Source: CAZWDL01 sp964632995 (GTDB lineage Bacteria > Bacteroidota > Bacteroidia > Chitinophagales > Saprospiraceae). Taken from it: a DNA stretch of 64,000 nucleotides. This document shows, in pieces, positions 9,107 to 18,740 of this stretch (within the stretch, counting starts at the first letter, position 1; each line of letters opens with the position of its first letter). Position numbers and translations under genes: made by a program. The notes under the pieces are model-generated. The model made no database searches. It saw only the letters and a list, made by a program, of their open reading frames with translations, and was not told the DNA's origin. The DNA is taken from assembly GCA_964632995.1 (NCBI GenBank), contig CAZWDL010000014.1, positions 20,186 to 84,185 of the forward strand, read 5' to 3'.

Positions 9107-10822
9107 TTGAAGCTCGAACCAATCCGCATACCGCAAGCGCAATTACCCACCTGGATGTGGTATGCGCTGTTGGGAATCGCTTTGTCGATTCACCTCCTGA
9201 CATTGCCCGTCACGATTATGGGGCCCGACGGCGCCCGTTACGCCTCCATTGCCAAAACGATGGTGGAGAACGGCAATTACTTCGAGCTTTACCTCAACGG
9301 AGAGGAGTGGCTGGACAAACCCCATTTTCAGTTCTGGGTGACCGCCCTCAGCTACGAGCTGTTTGGCATCAATACCTTCGCCTACAAGTTTCCGGCAATC
9401 CTATTCATTTTCCTCGGCGCTTTTTACACCTATCGCCTGGCAGAACGGTTGTACAACCAGGAGGTGGCCCGCTGGTCTGCATTGATCTTTCTGACCGCCG
9501 AGCACCTGATCATTTCCAACGTGGATGTACGGGCGGAATCGTACCTGACCGGGTTGATCATCGCAGCGGTGTATCACTTCTACCGGTCGCATCAGGGCGA
9601 AGGGAATTGGGGAGGTAAGTATTTACTGGTAGGCGCCCTGTTTTCGGCGATGGCAGTGATGACCAAAGGAATCTATGTGTTGGTTCCTATCGGCTTTTCG
9701 GTGATCGGGCAGATCGTGATGCAGCGGCAGTGGCGGCAGCTCTTTCAGCCCAAGTGGTTCCTGGCGATACTGCTGACGGCTATTTTTCTGACGCCGGAAC
9801 TTTACGCGCTGTACTATCAGTTTGACGCCCATCCCGAGAAAGTGGTTTTTGGACAGACGGGCGTTTCGGGCATCCGCTTTTTCCTGTGGGACAGCCAGTG
9901 GGGGCGTTTCAGTAATACCGGGCCGATTAAAGGCCGGGGTGATTTCTTTCTGTTTTTCCATACGGTGCTTTGGGCCTTTTTGCCCTGGGGGATCCTGTTG
10001 TACGCGGCCGTGATCCGGAAATTCCATCGAAATATTCCGAAGGTGAAAAATGGTGAAGAATTCTATACCCTTTCCGCGGCGTTGGTCACCTTTCTGCTAT
10101 TTTCGCTCTCCGGGTTTCAATTGCCATATTACCTGAATATCCTTTTCCCCTTTTTTGCGATCCTGACCAGCGCCTATATTTATCGCCTTACGGCAAAAGG
10201 AGGGGTGCGGTTTTATACCGTAGTGCAGTATATCACGATCGGGCTGCTGTTCCTGGCCGGTGTATTACTTCATTTTTTCTTCCGGCCGGAACCCTCTCCT
10301 GTATGGTTGTGGATCGGCCTGTCGGTACTGGGAGGATTGTTTTTCCTGGTACGAGCAAAAGATCAAGGACTGAAGCCGGTAGTCTTCTGGCGCTCCTGCA
10401 TCGCGGCCTTTATGGTCAACCTGTATCTGATGCTGGCCTTTTATCCCAAATTGTTGAGCTACCAGGCTGGCAGCGAAGCAGCCTGGTATATCAACGAACA
10501 TTTTCCCGAAGAGGAAGAGGTGACCATTTTCGGCTGGACCAACAGCGCCTTCACCTTTTACCTGGATCAACCCCTGCACTGGTACGACCTGGAAACCATT
10601 CGCCGAAAGGCCAAAGGGGAAGACCTGCTGGTGCTAGCCACACCGGAAGGGTACGAGGAACTGATGGAAGCAGGGATGGAAACAGAGGTGGTCCGGACTT
10701 TCGACTACTGGCGCCTGACGCTGCTGACGGGCCCCTTTCTCCACTATAAGACCAGAGATGAAGTATTGGAAAAACGATTTTTGCTGCGCGTGGGACAGGG
10801 GGATAAAGAGAAAGGAGGATAG
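9107..10822 (+). CDS. GT39-family membrane glycosyltransferase
   Basis: A 571-residue polytopic protein of the PMT_2/GT39 type. The first helix is followed by MGPDGARYASIAKTMVENGN, and DKPHFQFWVTALSYELFG is the typical loop-1 sequence with its Asp-Lys-Pro. About eleven to twelve membrane segments follow, with a short soluble C-terminal region (about 465-571). The start is uncertain: the frame opens with TTG at 9107, and an ATG at 9155 would cut the N-terminus by 16 residues just before the first helix. It lies 78 bases after the previous GT39 gene, and both probably act on surface glycolipids or proteins. The acceptor is not known. Confidence 0.83.
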   Translation: MKLEPIRIPQAQLPTWMWYALLGIALSIHLLTLPVTIMGPDGARYASIAKTMVENGNYFELYLNGEEWLDKPHFQFWVTALSYELFGINTFAYKFPAILFIFLGAFYTYRLAERLYNQEVARWSALIFLTAEHLIISNVDVRAESYLTGLIIAAVYHFYRSHQGEGNWGGKYLLVGALFSAMAVMTKGIYVLVPIGFSVIGQIVMQRQWRQLFQPKWFLAILLTAIFLTPELYALYYQFDAHPEKVVFGQTGVSGIRFFLWDSQWGRFSNTGPIKGRGDFFLFFHTVLWAFLPWGILLYAAVIRKFHRNIPKVKNGEEFYTLSAALVTFLLFSLSGFQLPYYLNILFPFFAILTSAYIYRLTAKGGVRFYTVVQYITIGLLFLAGVLLHFFFRPEPSPVWLWIGLSVLGGLFFLVRAKDQGLKPVVFWRSCIAAFMVNLYLMLAFYPKLLSYQAGSEAAWYINEHFPEEEEVTIFGWTNSAFTFYLDQPLHWYDLETIRRKAKGEDLLVLATPEGYEELMEAGMETEVVRTFDYWRLTLLTGPFLHYKTRDEVLEKRFLLRVGQGDKEKGG

Positions 10823-10928
10823 GGAAATATGAATCCACGAATAATCCGGGTTAAGACTTCGTTGTTTTCGAATCAAGGTGACAAAGTAGGAGAAGTACTT
10901 TTTGGCAAATTACTTTAAAACGAGCAAG

Positions 10929-12143
10929 ATGAAAGTAGATACCATGCGGCGGATAGACAGGTGGGCGGGCATCCCACTGACCGTCCTTTTTTCCATCCCT
11001 TTCTGGATCGGCCGCCTGTTTGGGCGGCCTAAGGAACCGGATTGCCGTCGCACTCTGTTTATCGAACTGTCGGAGATGGGCAGCGCTATTCTCGTGGATC
11101 CGGCGATGCGCAAGCTGGAGCGGGAGGCGGAGGCAGAGTTGTACTTCGTCATATTCGAGGATAATGCCAAAAGCCTGGCGCTGCTTAATACGATTCCTCC
11201 GGAGCGCATCTTTACCATGCGGGCCGATAATCTGTTCAACCTGGCTGTCGATACGCTGCGCTTCGTTTCCTGGTGCCGTAAAAAGCGAATTACCTGCGTA
11301 ATCGACCTGGAGTTATTCTCGCGGTTCACCGCGCTTTTAACAGCCATGAGCCTGGCCGGATCCCGGGTCGGCTTCCACACCGTGCATGATGAAGGGTTGT
11401 ACCGGGGCAATATCTTTAATTTCCCAACCCGCTATAATCCACATGTCCATATCGCCACGAATTTCATTGCGCTGGTGAATACGGCGCTGGGCCATCATCC
11501 GCAGGCCTATCCCATCAAGGCGGTGCCCGAGGAGGAGCTGCAACTGGCGCAGGCGAAGCTTAGTGAAACGGAACGGGATGAGGTGCGCGAAAAAATAAGA
11601 ACCCTCTATCCGGATTGGCAGGGCGAACGCCTTGTCCTGTTTAATGTAAATGCTTCCGATCTGTTGCCGCAGCGCAAGTGGCTGCCCGAATCCTTCGCCG
11701 AAAGTGCTCAAAAGCTGCTCGATACTTTTGACGACATCCTCATCTTGATGACCGGCGCCCCCGCCGAGTACGAATACGTGCAGGACGTCACGGAGCGAGT
11801 CGGCCGTCAGCGCTGTGTCAACTCGGCCGGTCATTTTAAATTTGAAGAACTGGCGCCCCTCTACAGCATCAGCACCCTCATGCTGACCAACGATTCGGGG
11901 CCGGCGCACTTCGCCTCGGTCACGCCCTTGAAGGTTTTCGTTATCTTCGGTCCGGAGACGCCGGCACTGTACGGACCGCTGGGCAATGCCGAGTCATTCT
12001 ACCTGGGCCTGCCCTGCTCGCCCTGTGTTAGCGCGGCCAATCACCGTAAGACGACCTGCATCCCAAGACCCTGTATTACGGGAATCGGTGTAGGAGTAGT
12101 GACGGGGGCGCTGACGAGTTATTTGGTGGAGAAAAAGGAATAG
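10929..12143 (+). CDS. GT9 glycosyltransferase (heptosyltransferase-like)
   Basis: A 404-residue cytoplasmic protein with the GT-B fold of glycosyltransferase family 9. After a short hydrophobic N-terminus, LFIELSEMGSAILVDPAMRKL opens the acceptor domain. The donor domain holds VLFNVNASDLLPQRKW and the strongly conserved NDSGPAHFASVTPLKVFVIFGPETP. A cysteine cluster near the C-terminus (LPCSPCVSAANHRKTTC) is common in this family in Bacteroidota. The ATG at 10929 is preferred over a TTG at 10902. With the two GT39 genes it forms a small envelope-glycan cluster. Heptose is the classical substrate of the family, but the sugar here is an open question. Confidence 0.85.
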   Translation: MKVDTMRRIDRWAGIPLTVLFSIPFWIGRLFGRPKEPDCRRTLFIELSEMGSAILVDPAMRKLEREAEAELYFVIFEDNAKSLALLNTIPPERIFTMRADNLFNLAVDTLRFVSWCRKKRITCVIDLELFSRFTALLTAMSLAGSRVGFHTVHDEGLYRGNIFNFPTRYNPHVHIATNFIALVNTALGHHPQAYPIKAVPEEELQLAQAKLSETERDEVREKIRTLYPDWQGERLVLFNVNASDLLPQRKWLPESFAESAQKLLDTFDDILILMTGAPAEYEYVQDVTERVGRQRCVNSAGHFKFEELAPLYSISTLMLTNDSGPAHFASVTPLKVFVIFGPETPALYGPLGNAESFYLGLPCSPCVSAANHRKTTCIPRPCITGIGVGVVTGALTSYLVEKKE

Positions 12144-12146
12144 GGA

Positions 12147-12827
12147 TCACTGGAAAATCCAGCCTGCGGAACTCCGGCCATCACGGGTTAAAAAACTGAC
12201 CTTAAACCAGGTGCCGGAAATGGCTTGCGCTTTCCCATCCTGCCTTTTCTCGGCGGGGAAAACATCTTTTTTATCCGGATTGATTTTGGTGAAAAAGCTC
12301 AATGACCTGGAACTGACTATTTCGTGCGGGCTCTCGAAGTCCGGACGTTCAAATAAATGCAGATCGATGCCGGCGGCAGGGCTTGCGTTGTTGATTTTAA
12401 CGGCTCTACCTCCGCTGTGCGGTTTGTCCATAGCCTTCACAAGGGGATTGCCTTCTTCCGATAGATCGATAAGCTGTTTCTTTTTCAGCTGAATTTTTTT
12501 ATCCTTTCCGGAAGAGAAAACAGATTCTTTAAATACGGAGTAGCCCGGTTTGACGAAGTAAATGAAAGCAGGGGAGCCTTCTAATACATTAAACTGAAGC
12601 CGGAAATCCCCCTCTTCGGAGGTAGGTTCATGATAGACTTCTTTTAGATTACCCAGACAAGAAAGTTCTTTACAATCCTGCTTTATCACCACAACGCGTA
12701 CACTTTCGAGGCCCTTTTCCTTGTGAATGACTTTTCCGGAAACGACAATAGAGACTTCCTCTTTCCGAAAGGCAAGGAAAAGTAGCAACAGGGAAGTAAA
12801 AAGGATAAGCGGCAGGGCTTTTTTCAT
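12147..12827 (-). CDS. Secreted protein with regulatory beta-sandwich and SH3-like tail
   Basis: A 226-residue protein I cannot name. It has a signal peptide or single anchor at about 1-20. A beta-sandwich of the carboxypeptidase-regulatory type follows (about 27-115, VSGKVIHKEKGLESVRV). A Lys-rich linker leads to a C-terminal stretch (about 140-226) that ends GTWFKVSFLTRDGRSSAGWIF, which has the look of a bacterial SH3 domain. It converges on the GT9 gene with only 3 bases between the stop codons. A cysteine pair (QDCKELSCLG) could form a disulfide outside the cytoplasm. Role unknown; an envelope-associated binding protein is the simplest guess. Confidence 0.6.
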   Translation of the reverse strand: MKKALPLILFTSLLLLFLAFRKEEVSIVVSGKVIHKEKGLESVRVVVIKQDCKELSCLGNLKEVYHEPTSEEGDFRLQFNVLEGSPAFIYFVKPGYSVFKESVFSSGKDKKIQLKKKQLIDLSEEGNPLVKAMDKPHSGGRAVKINNASPAAGIDLHLFERPDFESPHEIVSSRSLSFFTKINPDKKDVFPAEKRQDGKAQAISGTWFKVSFLTRDGRSSAGWIFQ

Positions 12828-12915
12828 GGTTGCGGGAGCTTGATTTTTGGGATATGCGATCCAATATAAAGGCTTTTCAGATTTAATTCAAGTTTTTATA
12901 AAACGTTAACATTTA

Positions 12916-13079
12916 GCGACGGGCAATCAATAACTGTCGGGTTTTCTAGGAGCGCTTTTTCCTTTATCCGGCGTTGATGAACCGCCTCCCTTAGCGCTGC
13001 TAAGGTCGGGAACCTTCGCCTCGGCTAAAGAAAAAATCACTTGCCTATCTAAACCCGACACTTATTAATCGCCCGTCGT
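12916..13079. repeat. Long imperfect palindrome, family P (copy 2)
   Basis: Arms of about 35 bases (GCGACGGGCAATCAATAACT.. against its near-complement at 13043-13079) with an exactly central TTAGCGCTGCTAA at 12991-13003. It fills the space between two minus-strand envelope genes. Centre and layout match copies at 7042 and 58512. Confidence 0.75.
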
Positions 13080-13090
13080 TTAGGAGCTTG

Positions 13091-13585
13091 TCATTTAGGC
13101 TTGAGATGGAAGTCAGTTTTTATAATTTTATTTTCGCCTAGAGGAATATCTACTGTTTTGGTCTCGTAAATATATTCTTCCTGGAAACAGTTCAACCGGA
13201 GGGTCTCGTCATTTTTTCTTACGCGAAATCTTCCTGAGTAGACCCCACTACTATTTGTTTCAAATTCTACCTCTGCTTTTCCTTCTACATATACCATAGC
13301 TCCTTCCAGGGGTTTACGGGCATTGTCGTACTCCATGACGTAGCCTTCGATATATACAGAATAGTGAGGGTTGAAAATAAATTGATCGAGCAGCCATCCT
13401 CCGGCTCCCAGGACGATTAGAGTAGCCAGTGCAAGGATTCCTTTGCCGATGGTAGAAGAAAGTCCTTCTCTAACTCCCTTTCGCAAAATCGACAGGAAAG
13501 AAAGGTCGTCCTTGGAAGAATCCCTATCCTTACGATGCCAAGGGGGATATCTTCGCGCTGGCTTAGGTCGTTGGGAACGCTTCAT
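13091..13585 (-). CDS. Single-pass membrane protein with Ig-like regulatory domain
   Basis: A 164-residue protein with a basic, Pro/Arg-rich cytoplasmic head (1-45), one membrane helix (about 47-68, KGILALATLIVLGAGGWLL) and an external beta-sandwich (about 75-164). The sandwich, with YVMEYDNARKPLEGAMVYVEG, resembles carboxypeptidase-regulatory-like domains. The overall shape fits a small bitopic protein of the inner membrane with a binding domain outside. It has no clear partner: the next gene on this strand is a palindrome away, and the V-ATPase operon starts divergently 256 bases upstream. I do not recognise the family and cannot give a function. Confidence 0.55.
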   Translation of the reverse strand: MKRSQRPKPARRYPPWHRKDRDSSKDDLSFLSILRKGVREGLSSTIGKGILALATLIVLGAGGWLLDQFIFNPHYSVYIEGYVMEYDNARKPLEGAMVYVEGKAEVEFETNSSGVYSGRFRVRKNDETLRLNCFQEEYIYETKTVDIPLGENKIIKTDFHLKPK

Positions 13586-13841
13586 CTTGGGAAATTAAAG
13601 GAATAATGACATTTAAAAAACGAGCTGCCCTTAAAAATAGTTCAGGGTAAGCGGGGGGCGGTCTGTACCACATAAGTCCCTTTTGAGTGCGCCCCTTGCA
13701 GAAAATAGCTTATCCCAAAAGCCCTGCCCTCGCCTTCCCCGGCAAAAATCATCCAAAAATTATCCGGAAATTGACGAAAATCACTAACAAAACGGTCCTT
13801 TACTACTATCTTAACAGCCATATAACCATCACTATATAACT

Positions 13842-14462
13842 ATGGAAAAAAAGCTTCAGGCATTGCTCGACAAGGTATACGAGGAAGGTGTCGCCAAGGG
13901 CCAGGAGGTAGCCTCTGCCGTGATCAAGGACGCGGAGCGGAAAGCCGCCAAAATCCGGGAAGAAGCTGAAAGAGACGCCGCCGAGATGCGTAAGCAAGCG
14001 CAGGAAGACGCCGAAGAACTGAAGCGCAATGTAGCCTCCGAGCTGGAACTGTCGGCCGAACAGGCCATCAGTGCTTTGAAACAGCAAATTGCCGGGCTCG
14101 TAGCTTCCAAAGCGATCTCAGAACCTGTCGAACAGGCCTTCTCCGACGAAACGTTCATCAAGAACATGATTCTCACCCTTACGGAAAAATGGCAACCCGC
14201 TGAAAACGGCGCTGCCGATCTTTCAGTGCTGCTGCCTCCCGATCAGCAACAAGCACTGCAACAATATTTTTCGTCGAAATCGAAAGAGGCGCTGGACCGC
14301 GGGTTTCGGCTCGGTATCGATCAACAGCTCGACAAAGGCTTCCGCATCGGACCCGCCGACGGCAGCTACGTCATTTCTTTTACCGACAAGGATTTTGAAA
14401 CCTTTTTCATGGACTATCTCCGTCCGCGGACCAAAGCCCTCCTCTTCGGAGAAGACGAATGA
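13842..14462 (+). CDS. V-type ATP synthase subunit E
   Basis: Peripheral-stalk subunit E of a V/A-type ATPase, 206 residues, which together with membrane subunit I holds the catalytic head in place. The first 90 residues are a long charged helix (ERKAAKIREEAERDAAEMRKQ), as expected for the stalk. The C-terminal half is a globular head. It is the first gene of a seven-gene operon and overlaps the next gene by 4 bases (ATGA). Annotation rests on shape, length and operon position together, because stalk subunits are weakly conserved. The 256 bases upstream must hold the operon promoter; I see no clear TTG-N20-TANNTTTG match in them. Confidence 0.88.
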   Translation: MEKKLQALLDKVYEEGVAKGQEVASAVIKDAERKAAKIREEAERDAAEMRKQAQEDAEELKRNVASELELSAEQAISALKQQIAGLVASKAISEPVEQAFSDETFIKNMILTLTEKWQPAENGAADLSVLLPPDQQQALQQYFSSKSKEALDRGFRLGIDQQLDKGFRIGPADGSYVISFTDKDFETFFMDYLRPRTKALLFGEDE

Positions 14463-15280
14463 TGCAACGCAATTATTACTACCTGGTGTCGGGCTTGCCC
14501 GACATCGTACCGGAACAAAGCAAAACCTCACTTACCCTGCCGGAACTGGTAGCGGAATTGAATGCCTTTCTTGATCCTGACGATATCCATCTGCTCGAAT
14601 TACTCCTTTTGCCGCACGACAACCACAACCTTCTCCAGTTACTTCGCAAAACGGATGCTCCCTGGCATGCGCTCGGCCGTTATTCCCGTGAGGAAATGGA
14701 GGAGAAAAGAAGGGAGCCCGGGAAGTTACCTTCTTACATGCATCGCTTCGTACAGGCTTATGAAGAAGACACCCCGTTGTGGCACGGCCTGTCCTGGAAA
14801 AACCAACTGATCCGGCTGTATTACGATTACGCACTGGATCAGACGGAGGGTTTCCTGCACGAATGGTTTCGCTTCGAACGTAACCTGAAGAACTTCCTGA
14901 CGGCCTGGAATATCCGCGAGTATGAGCAGGCGGCGGACGGTCAGCTCATCGGGGAAGACGAGGTGGTGAAGGCGCTGCAAAAAACACACGCCCGCGACTT
15001 TAGCCTGTCAAATGAGCTGGAGTACGTAGACAAGCTCTTGCAGGCCCTGGAGCGTGACGACCTGCTGGAGCGCGAACGTGCTATCGACCGCATCAAGTGG
15101 AACTTTATCGACGAAAAAAACACCTTTCACTACTTCTCCGTGGAGGTGGTCCTCGGATATTTTCTGAAGTTTCAAATGCTGGACCGCTGGCTGCGCCTTG
15201 ATGCAGAACGCGGAACACGACGCATTGACCAAATCATTCAACAATTAGAAAACAGCGTAGTTTTTTCAAACGAAGCTTAA
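14459..15280 (+). CDS. DUF2764 protein, likely V-ATPase subunit C equivalent
   Basis: A 273-residue helical protein of the DUF2764 family, always found in this place (between E and A) in bacterial V-ATPase operons of Bacteroidota, spirochaetes and chlamydiae. It opens with NYYYLVSGLPDI and is rich in Leu, Asp and Glu, with a mostly helical body. No classical subunit C gene is present, so the position and fold suggest it takes the role of the C (AtpC/d) socket between rotor and ring; that role is inference. It overlaps subunit E by 4 bases and ends 1 base before subunit A, so expression is tightly coupled. Confidence 0.82.
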   Translation: MMQRNYYYLVSGLPDIVPEQSKTSLTLPELVAELNAFLDPDDIHLLELLLLPHDNHNLLQLLRKTDAPWHALGRYSREEMEEKRREPGKLPSYMHRFVQAYEEDTPLWHGLSWKNQLIRLYYDYALDQTEGFLHEWFRFERNLKNFLTAWNIREYEQAADGQLIGEDEVVKALQKTHARDFSLSNELEYVDKLLQALERDDLLERERAIDRIKWNFIDEKNTFHYFSVEVVLGYFLKFQMLDRWLRLDAERGTRRIDQIIQQLENSVVFSNEA

Positions 15281-15281
15281 T

Positions 15282-17138
15282 ATGAATACGACCACTGCAC
15301 ATACTCAAGGAACCGTCAAAGGCATCATCTCTAATCTGGTACACGTTCAGGCTGACGGTCCCGTTGCGCAGAACGAAATTTGTTTTATCCAGCACGAGGG
15401 TACATCCCTGATGGCGGAGGTGATCAAAGTGCTTGGCGAGCAGGCCTACGTGCAGGTGTTTGAAAGCACCCGCGGGCTGCGCCCGGGAGCGGCGGTCGAC
15501 TTCGCCGGACACATGCTGGAGGCGACTCTCGGCCCCGGCATCCTCTCCCGGAACTACGATGGGCTGATGCACGACCTCGATACCATGACCGGTATCTTCC
15601 TGAAGCGCGGCGAATACACTTCTGCGGTAGATAAAGACCGGGACTGGGAATTCCAGCCCCTGGCTAAGGAGGGCGAGCGTGTCATCCCCGGCGACTGGCT
15701 GGGCGAGGTGAAGGAAAACAATATGCCACACAAGATTATGGTTCCCTTCAAACTGGAAGGACGCTATATCGTCAAGTCTCTCGCTTCGGCGGGAGTATAC
15801 AAGGTGACTGATCAGATTGCTACGCTCAGCGATGAGCGGGGCAACGAAATACCGGTGACCATGCTGCAGCAATGGCCGGTCAAAAAGGCGCTCAAGGCTT
15901 ACCGCGACAAACCACGGCCTTTTAAACTGCTGGAAACCGGCGTGCGCACCATCGATACCCTGAATCCGATCGTAGAAGGAGGAACGGGCTTTATCCCCGG
16001 CCCCTTCGGCAGCGGTAAAACCGTGATGCAACAAGCCATCTCCAAACAGGCCGAAGCCGATATCGTGATCGTGGCAGCCTGCGGCGAGCGCGCTAACGAG
16101 GTGGTCGACCTCTTTACCGAATTCCCGGAGCTGGAGGATCCCTGGACGGGCCGCAGACTCATGGAGCGGACCACCATTATCGCCAACACTTCCAATATGC
16201 CGGTAGCGGCCCGCGAAGCTTCGGTGTATACCGCCATGACTATCGCCGAATATTACCGTTCCATGGGCCTCAAGGTGCTCTTGCTGGCCGACTCCACCTC
16301 CCGCTGGGCGCAGGCCCTGCGCGAAATGTCGAACCGCATGGAAGAACTGCCCGGACCGGACGCCTTCCCCATGGACCTGCCCGCCATTATCTCCAACTTC
16401 TATTCACGCGCGGGCATTGTCTATCTGAACAACGGCCAGACCGGGTCCATCACTTTCATCGGCACCGTTTCGCCGGCCGGGGGTAACCTCAAAGAACCGG
16501 TGACCGAGTCAACTAAGAAAGTCGCACGCTGCTTTTATGCCCTGTCGCAGCAACGCGCCGACAGCAAGCGCTACCCGGCTATCGATCCAATCGAAAGCTA
16601 TTCCAAATACCTGGAATACCCCGAATTGCAGCAAACTTTACGAAATCTAATCTCCCCTGATTGGATCGAGAAGGTGAACGAGCTGAAAAATGTACTGTTG
16701 CGCGGTAAAGAAGCCACCGAGCAGATCAACATCCTGGGCGATGACGGGGTCTCTATCGATACCCACCTCGTCTTCTGGCGATCGGAAATCGTTGACGAGA
16801 TTATCCTTCAGCAGAATGCCTTTGACGAGGTGGATGCCCGCACCCCCCTCAAACGACAGGAATATATGGTCGATAAGGTGCTGGAAACCATCCATACCGA
16901 GCTGGCCTTTGATAAATACGAAGAGATCAACCCCTACTTCAAACGGGTGATCAATACGATGAAGCAGATGAATTACTCCGCCTTCGAATCCGAAGATTTT
17001 AAAAAGTTCGAACAGGGACTTGAAGAGATTCTTGAAGAAAGGAAAACCAAGGGAGCAGAAAGTGATAGGTCGGAGGTTTTACCCGTCACGGAAGAGGAGA
17101 GGCTGGAGGATAAGCAGGAAACGAAAACCAGGTGGTGA
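15282..17138 (+). CDS. V-type ATP synthase catalytic subunit A
   Basis: Catalytic nucleotide-binding subunit, 618 residues, a little longer than the usual 580-590 because of a charged tail (about 585-618). The N-terminal barrel is followed by the non-homologous insert typical of A subunits (about 110-200). The Walker A loop GPFGSGKT is at 240-247, Walker B KVLLLADSTSRWAQALRE follows, and SFYSRAG-like text (NFYSRAGIVYLNNGQ) completes the catalytic site. It starts 1 base after the DUF2764 gene. A gap of 122 bases separates it from subunit B and includes a short GC hairpin (AGCGTCTCGCAGGGACGCGCT). Function is secure: ATP hydrolysis or synthesis coupled to ion transport. Confidence 0.97.
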   Translation: MNTTTAHTQGTVKGIISNLVHVQADGPVAQNEICFIQHEGTSLMAEVIKVLGEQAYVQVFESTRGLRPGAAVDFAGHMLEATLGPGILSRNYDGLMHDLDTMTGIFLKRGEYTSAVDKDRDWEFQPLAKEGERVIPGDWLGEVKENNMPHKIMVPFKLEGRYIVKSLASAGVYKVTDQIATLSDERGNEIPVTMLQQWPVKKALKAYRDKPRPFKLLETGVRTIDTLNPIVEGGTGFIPGPFGSGKTVMQQAISKQAEADIVIVAACGERANEVVDLFTEFPELEDPWTGRRLMERTTIIANTSNMPVAAREASVYTAMTIAEYYRSMGLKVLLLADSTSRWAQALREMSNRMEELPGPDAFPMDLPAIISNFYSRAGIVYLNNGQTGSITFIGTVSPAGGNLKEPVTESTKKVARCFYALSQQRADSKRYPAIDPIESYSKYLEYPELQQTLRNLISPDWIEKVNELKNVLLRGKEATEQINILGDDGVSIDTHLVFWRSEIVDEIILQQNAFDEVDARTPLKRQEYMVDKVLETIHTELAFDKYEEINPYFKRVINTMKQMNYSAFESEDFKKFEQGLEEILEERKTKGAESDRSEVLPVTEEERLEDKQETKTRW

Positions 17139-17260
17139 AAATGAGAAAGAGCGAAATGCTCGATCAAAAAATATCAGCGGTCGGGAAAGGGGGCCTTTCA
17201 AAAAGCCGCCTAATTGAAAAGCGTCTCGCAGGGACGCGCTACAGGTAAAAACAGACAAAT

Positions 17261-18610
17261 ATGTCCATATTACAAGATAAGACAACCAGAACGCGCGCCT
17301 TTCAGCGCATTTACACCAAGATCGACCAGATCACCAAAGCCACCTGTACGGTGAAGGCCGAAGGGGTGGGCTACGAAGAACTGGCTATGGTGGCCGGCAA
17401 GCCCGCCCAGGTGGTGAAGATCATGGGCGACGAGGTGACGCTGCAGGTGTTTGCCGGTACCGAAGGCATACCCACTAATGCCGAGGTGGTCTTTCTGGGT
17501 AAGGCGCCCAGCCTAAAGGTAGGCGATGCCCTGGCCGGGCGTTTTTTCAATGCCTACGGCGAACCTATCGACGGCGGCCCGGAGGTGGACGGTGAAGAGC
17601 AGGAGATTGGCGGGCCTTCGGTGAACCCCGTTCGACGCGAGCAGCCCTCAGAGCTCATTACCACCGGCATTGCAGGCATCGATTTGAACAATACCCTGGT
17701 GACGGGGCAAAAGATTCCGTTTTTCGCCGATCCCGACCAGCCTTTCAACCAGGTGATGGCCATGGTGGCTCTGCGGGCAAAGGCGGATAAGATCGTGCTG
17801 GGCGGCATTGGGCTCACCAATGACGACTACCTCTATTTTAAAAACGTATTCGAAAACGCCGGAGCGCTGCACCGCATCGTGGTCTTTATGAATACCACCG
17901 AAGATCCTCCCGTAGAGCGGCTCCTGGTGCCCGATATGGCGCTCAGCGCCGCCGAGTACTTTGCGGTGGAGAAGAACGAAAAGGTACTGGTACTGCTGAC
18001 CGACATGACGCTGTACGCCGATGCTTTGAGTATCGTTTCCAATCGCATGGATCAGATTCCCTCCAAAGACAGTATGCCGGGCTCGCTGTACAGCGACCTG
18101 GCCAAATTGTACGAGAAAGCCGTACAGTTCGGCGACGGGGGCAGTATCACCATCGTGGCGGTAACGACCCTCTCCGGAGGTGACATTACCCACGCTGTTC
18201 CCGATAACACGGGCTATATCACCGAGGGGCAGCTCTTCCTGCGCCGCGATACCGATGTGGGGAAAGTGATCGTCGACCCCTTCCGCAGCCTGTCGCGCCT
18301 CAAGCAGCTGGTCATCGGTAAGAAAACCCGGGAGGATCACCCGCAGGTGATGAACGCTGCGGTGCGCCTCTACGCCGATGCCGCCAACGCGCGCACCAAG
18401 CTGGAAAACGGCTTTGACCTGACCGACTACGATGAGCGCACCCTCGAATTCGCAAAGGATTATTCCAGTAATCTGCTGGCTATCGACGTAAATATCGGTC
18501 CGGAGAAAATGCTGGACGAGACCTGGAAGCTGTTCGCCAAATACTTCTCGCCGGAAGAGGTGGGGATCAAGCAGGAGCTGGTGGACGAGTACTGGCCCGA
18601 GGGAGGTTAG
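17261..18610 (+). CDS. V-type ATP synthase subunit B
   Basis: Non-catalytic nucleotide-binding partner of subunit A, 449 residues, a normal length. It lacks the Walker A loop, as it should, having PFFADPDQPFN in that place. It has the conserved ELITTGIAGIDLNNTLVTGQ, VLVLLTDMTLYADALSIVSN and GSLYSDLAKLYEKA segments. With A it forms the hexameric head. The 130 bases after its stop hold a dispersed hairpin repeat (18611-18700), which might lower the transcript level before the D, I and K genes. Start chosen at the ATG of MSILQDKTTRTRAFQ, a usual beginning for this family. Confidence 0.96.
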   Translation: MSILQDKTTRTRAFQRIYTKIDQITKATCTVKAEGVGYEELAMVAGKPAQVVKIMGDEVTLQVFAGTEGIPTNAEVVFLGKAPSLKVGDALAGRFFNAYGEPIDGGPEVDGEEQEIGGPSVNPVRREQPSELITTGIAGIDLNNTLVTGQKIPFFADPDQPFNQVMAMVALRAKADKIVLGGIGLTNDDYLYFKNVFENAGALHRIVVFMNTTEDPPVERLLVPDMALSAAEYFAVEKNEKVLVLLTDMTLYADALSIVSNRMDQIPSKDSMPGSLYSDLAKLYEKAVQFGDGGSITIVAVTTLSGGDITHAVPDNTGYITEGQLFLRRDTDVGKVIVDPFRSLSRLKQLVIGKKTREDHPQVMNAAVRLYADAANARTKLENGFDLTDYDERTLEFAKDYSSNLLAIDVNIGPEKMLDETWKLFAKYFSPEEVGIKQELVDEYWPEGG

Positions 18611-18700
18611 AAGGTCTGGAACCGGGAAGTTCGTTTTCAGATCTTCTAAACTTCTAAACCAGCCGTCCCGGAGGGACGGCGACTAAACTTCTAAACTCCT
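18611..18700. repeat. Dispersed intergenic repeat, copy B
   Basis: Begins GGTCTGGAACCGGGAAGTTC, continues TTTTCAGATCTTCTAAACTTC, and carries a perfect GC hairpin GCCGTCCC-GGA-GGGACGGC followed by GACTAAACTTCTAAACTCC. Copies at 1953 and 60391 share the core. It sits inside the V-ATPase operon between B and D. Confidence 0.8.
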
Positions 18701-18740
18701 TACCAAGGTGTTCCTTTTAGTTTCAAATGATTAATCAGGC

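Noticed and set aside
17204..17252. GC hairpin between V-ATPase A and B genes as a terminator
   Set aside because: It has no T run, and the B gene clearly belongs to the same operon.
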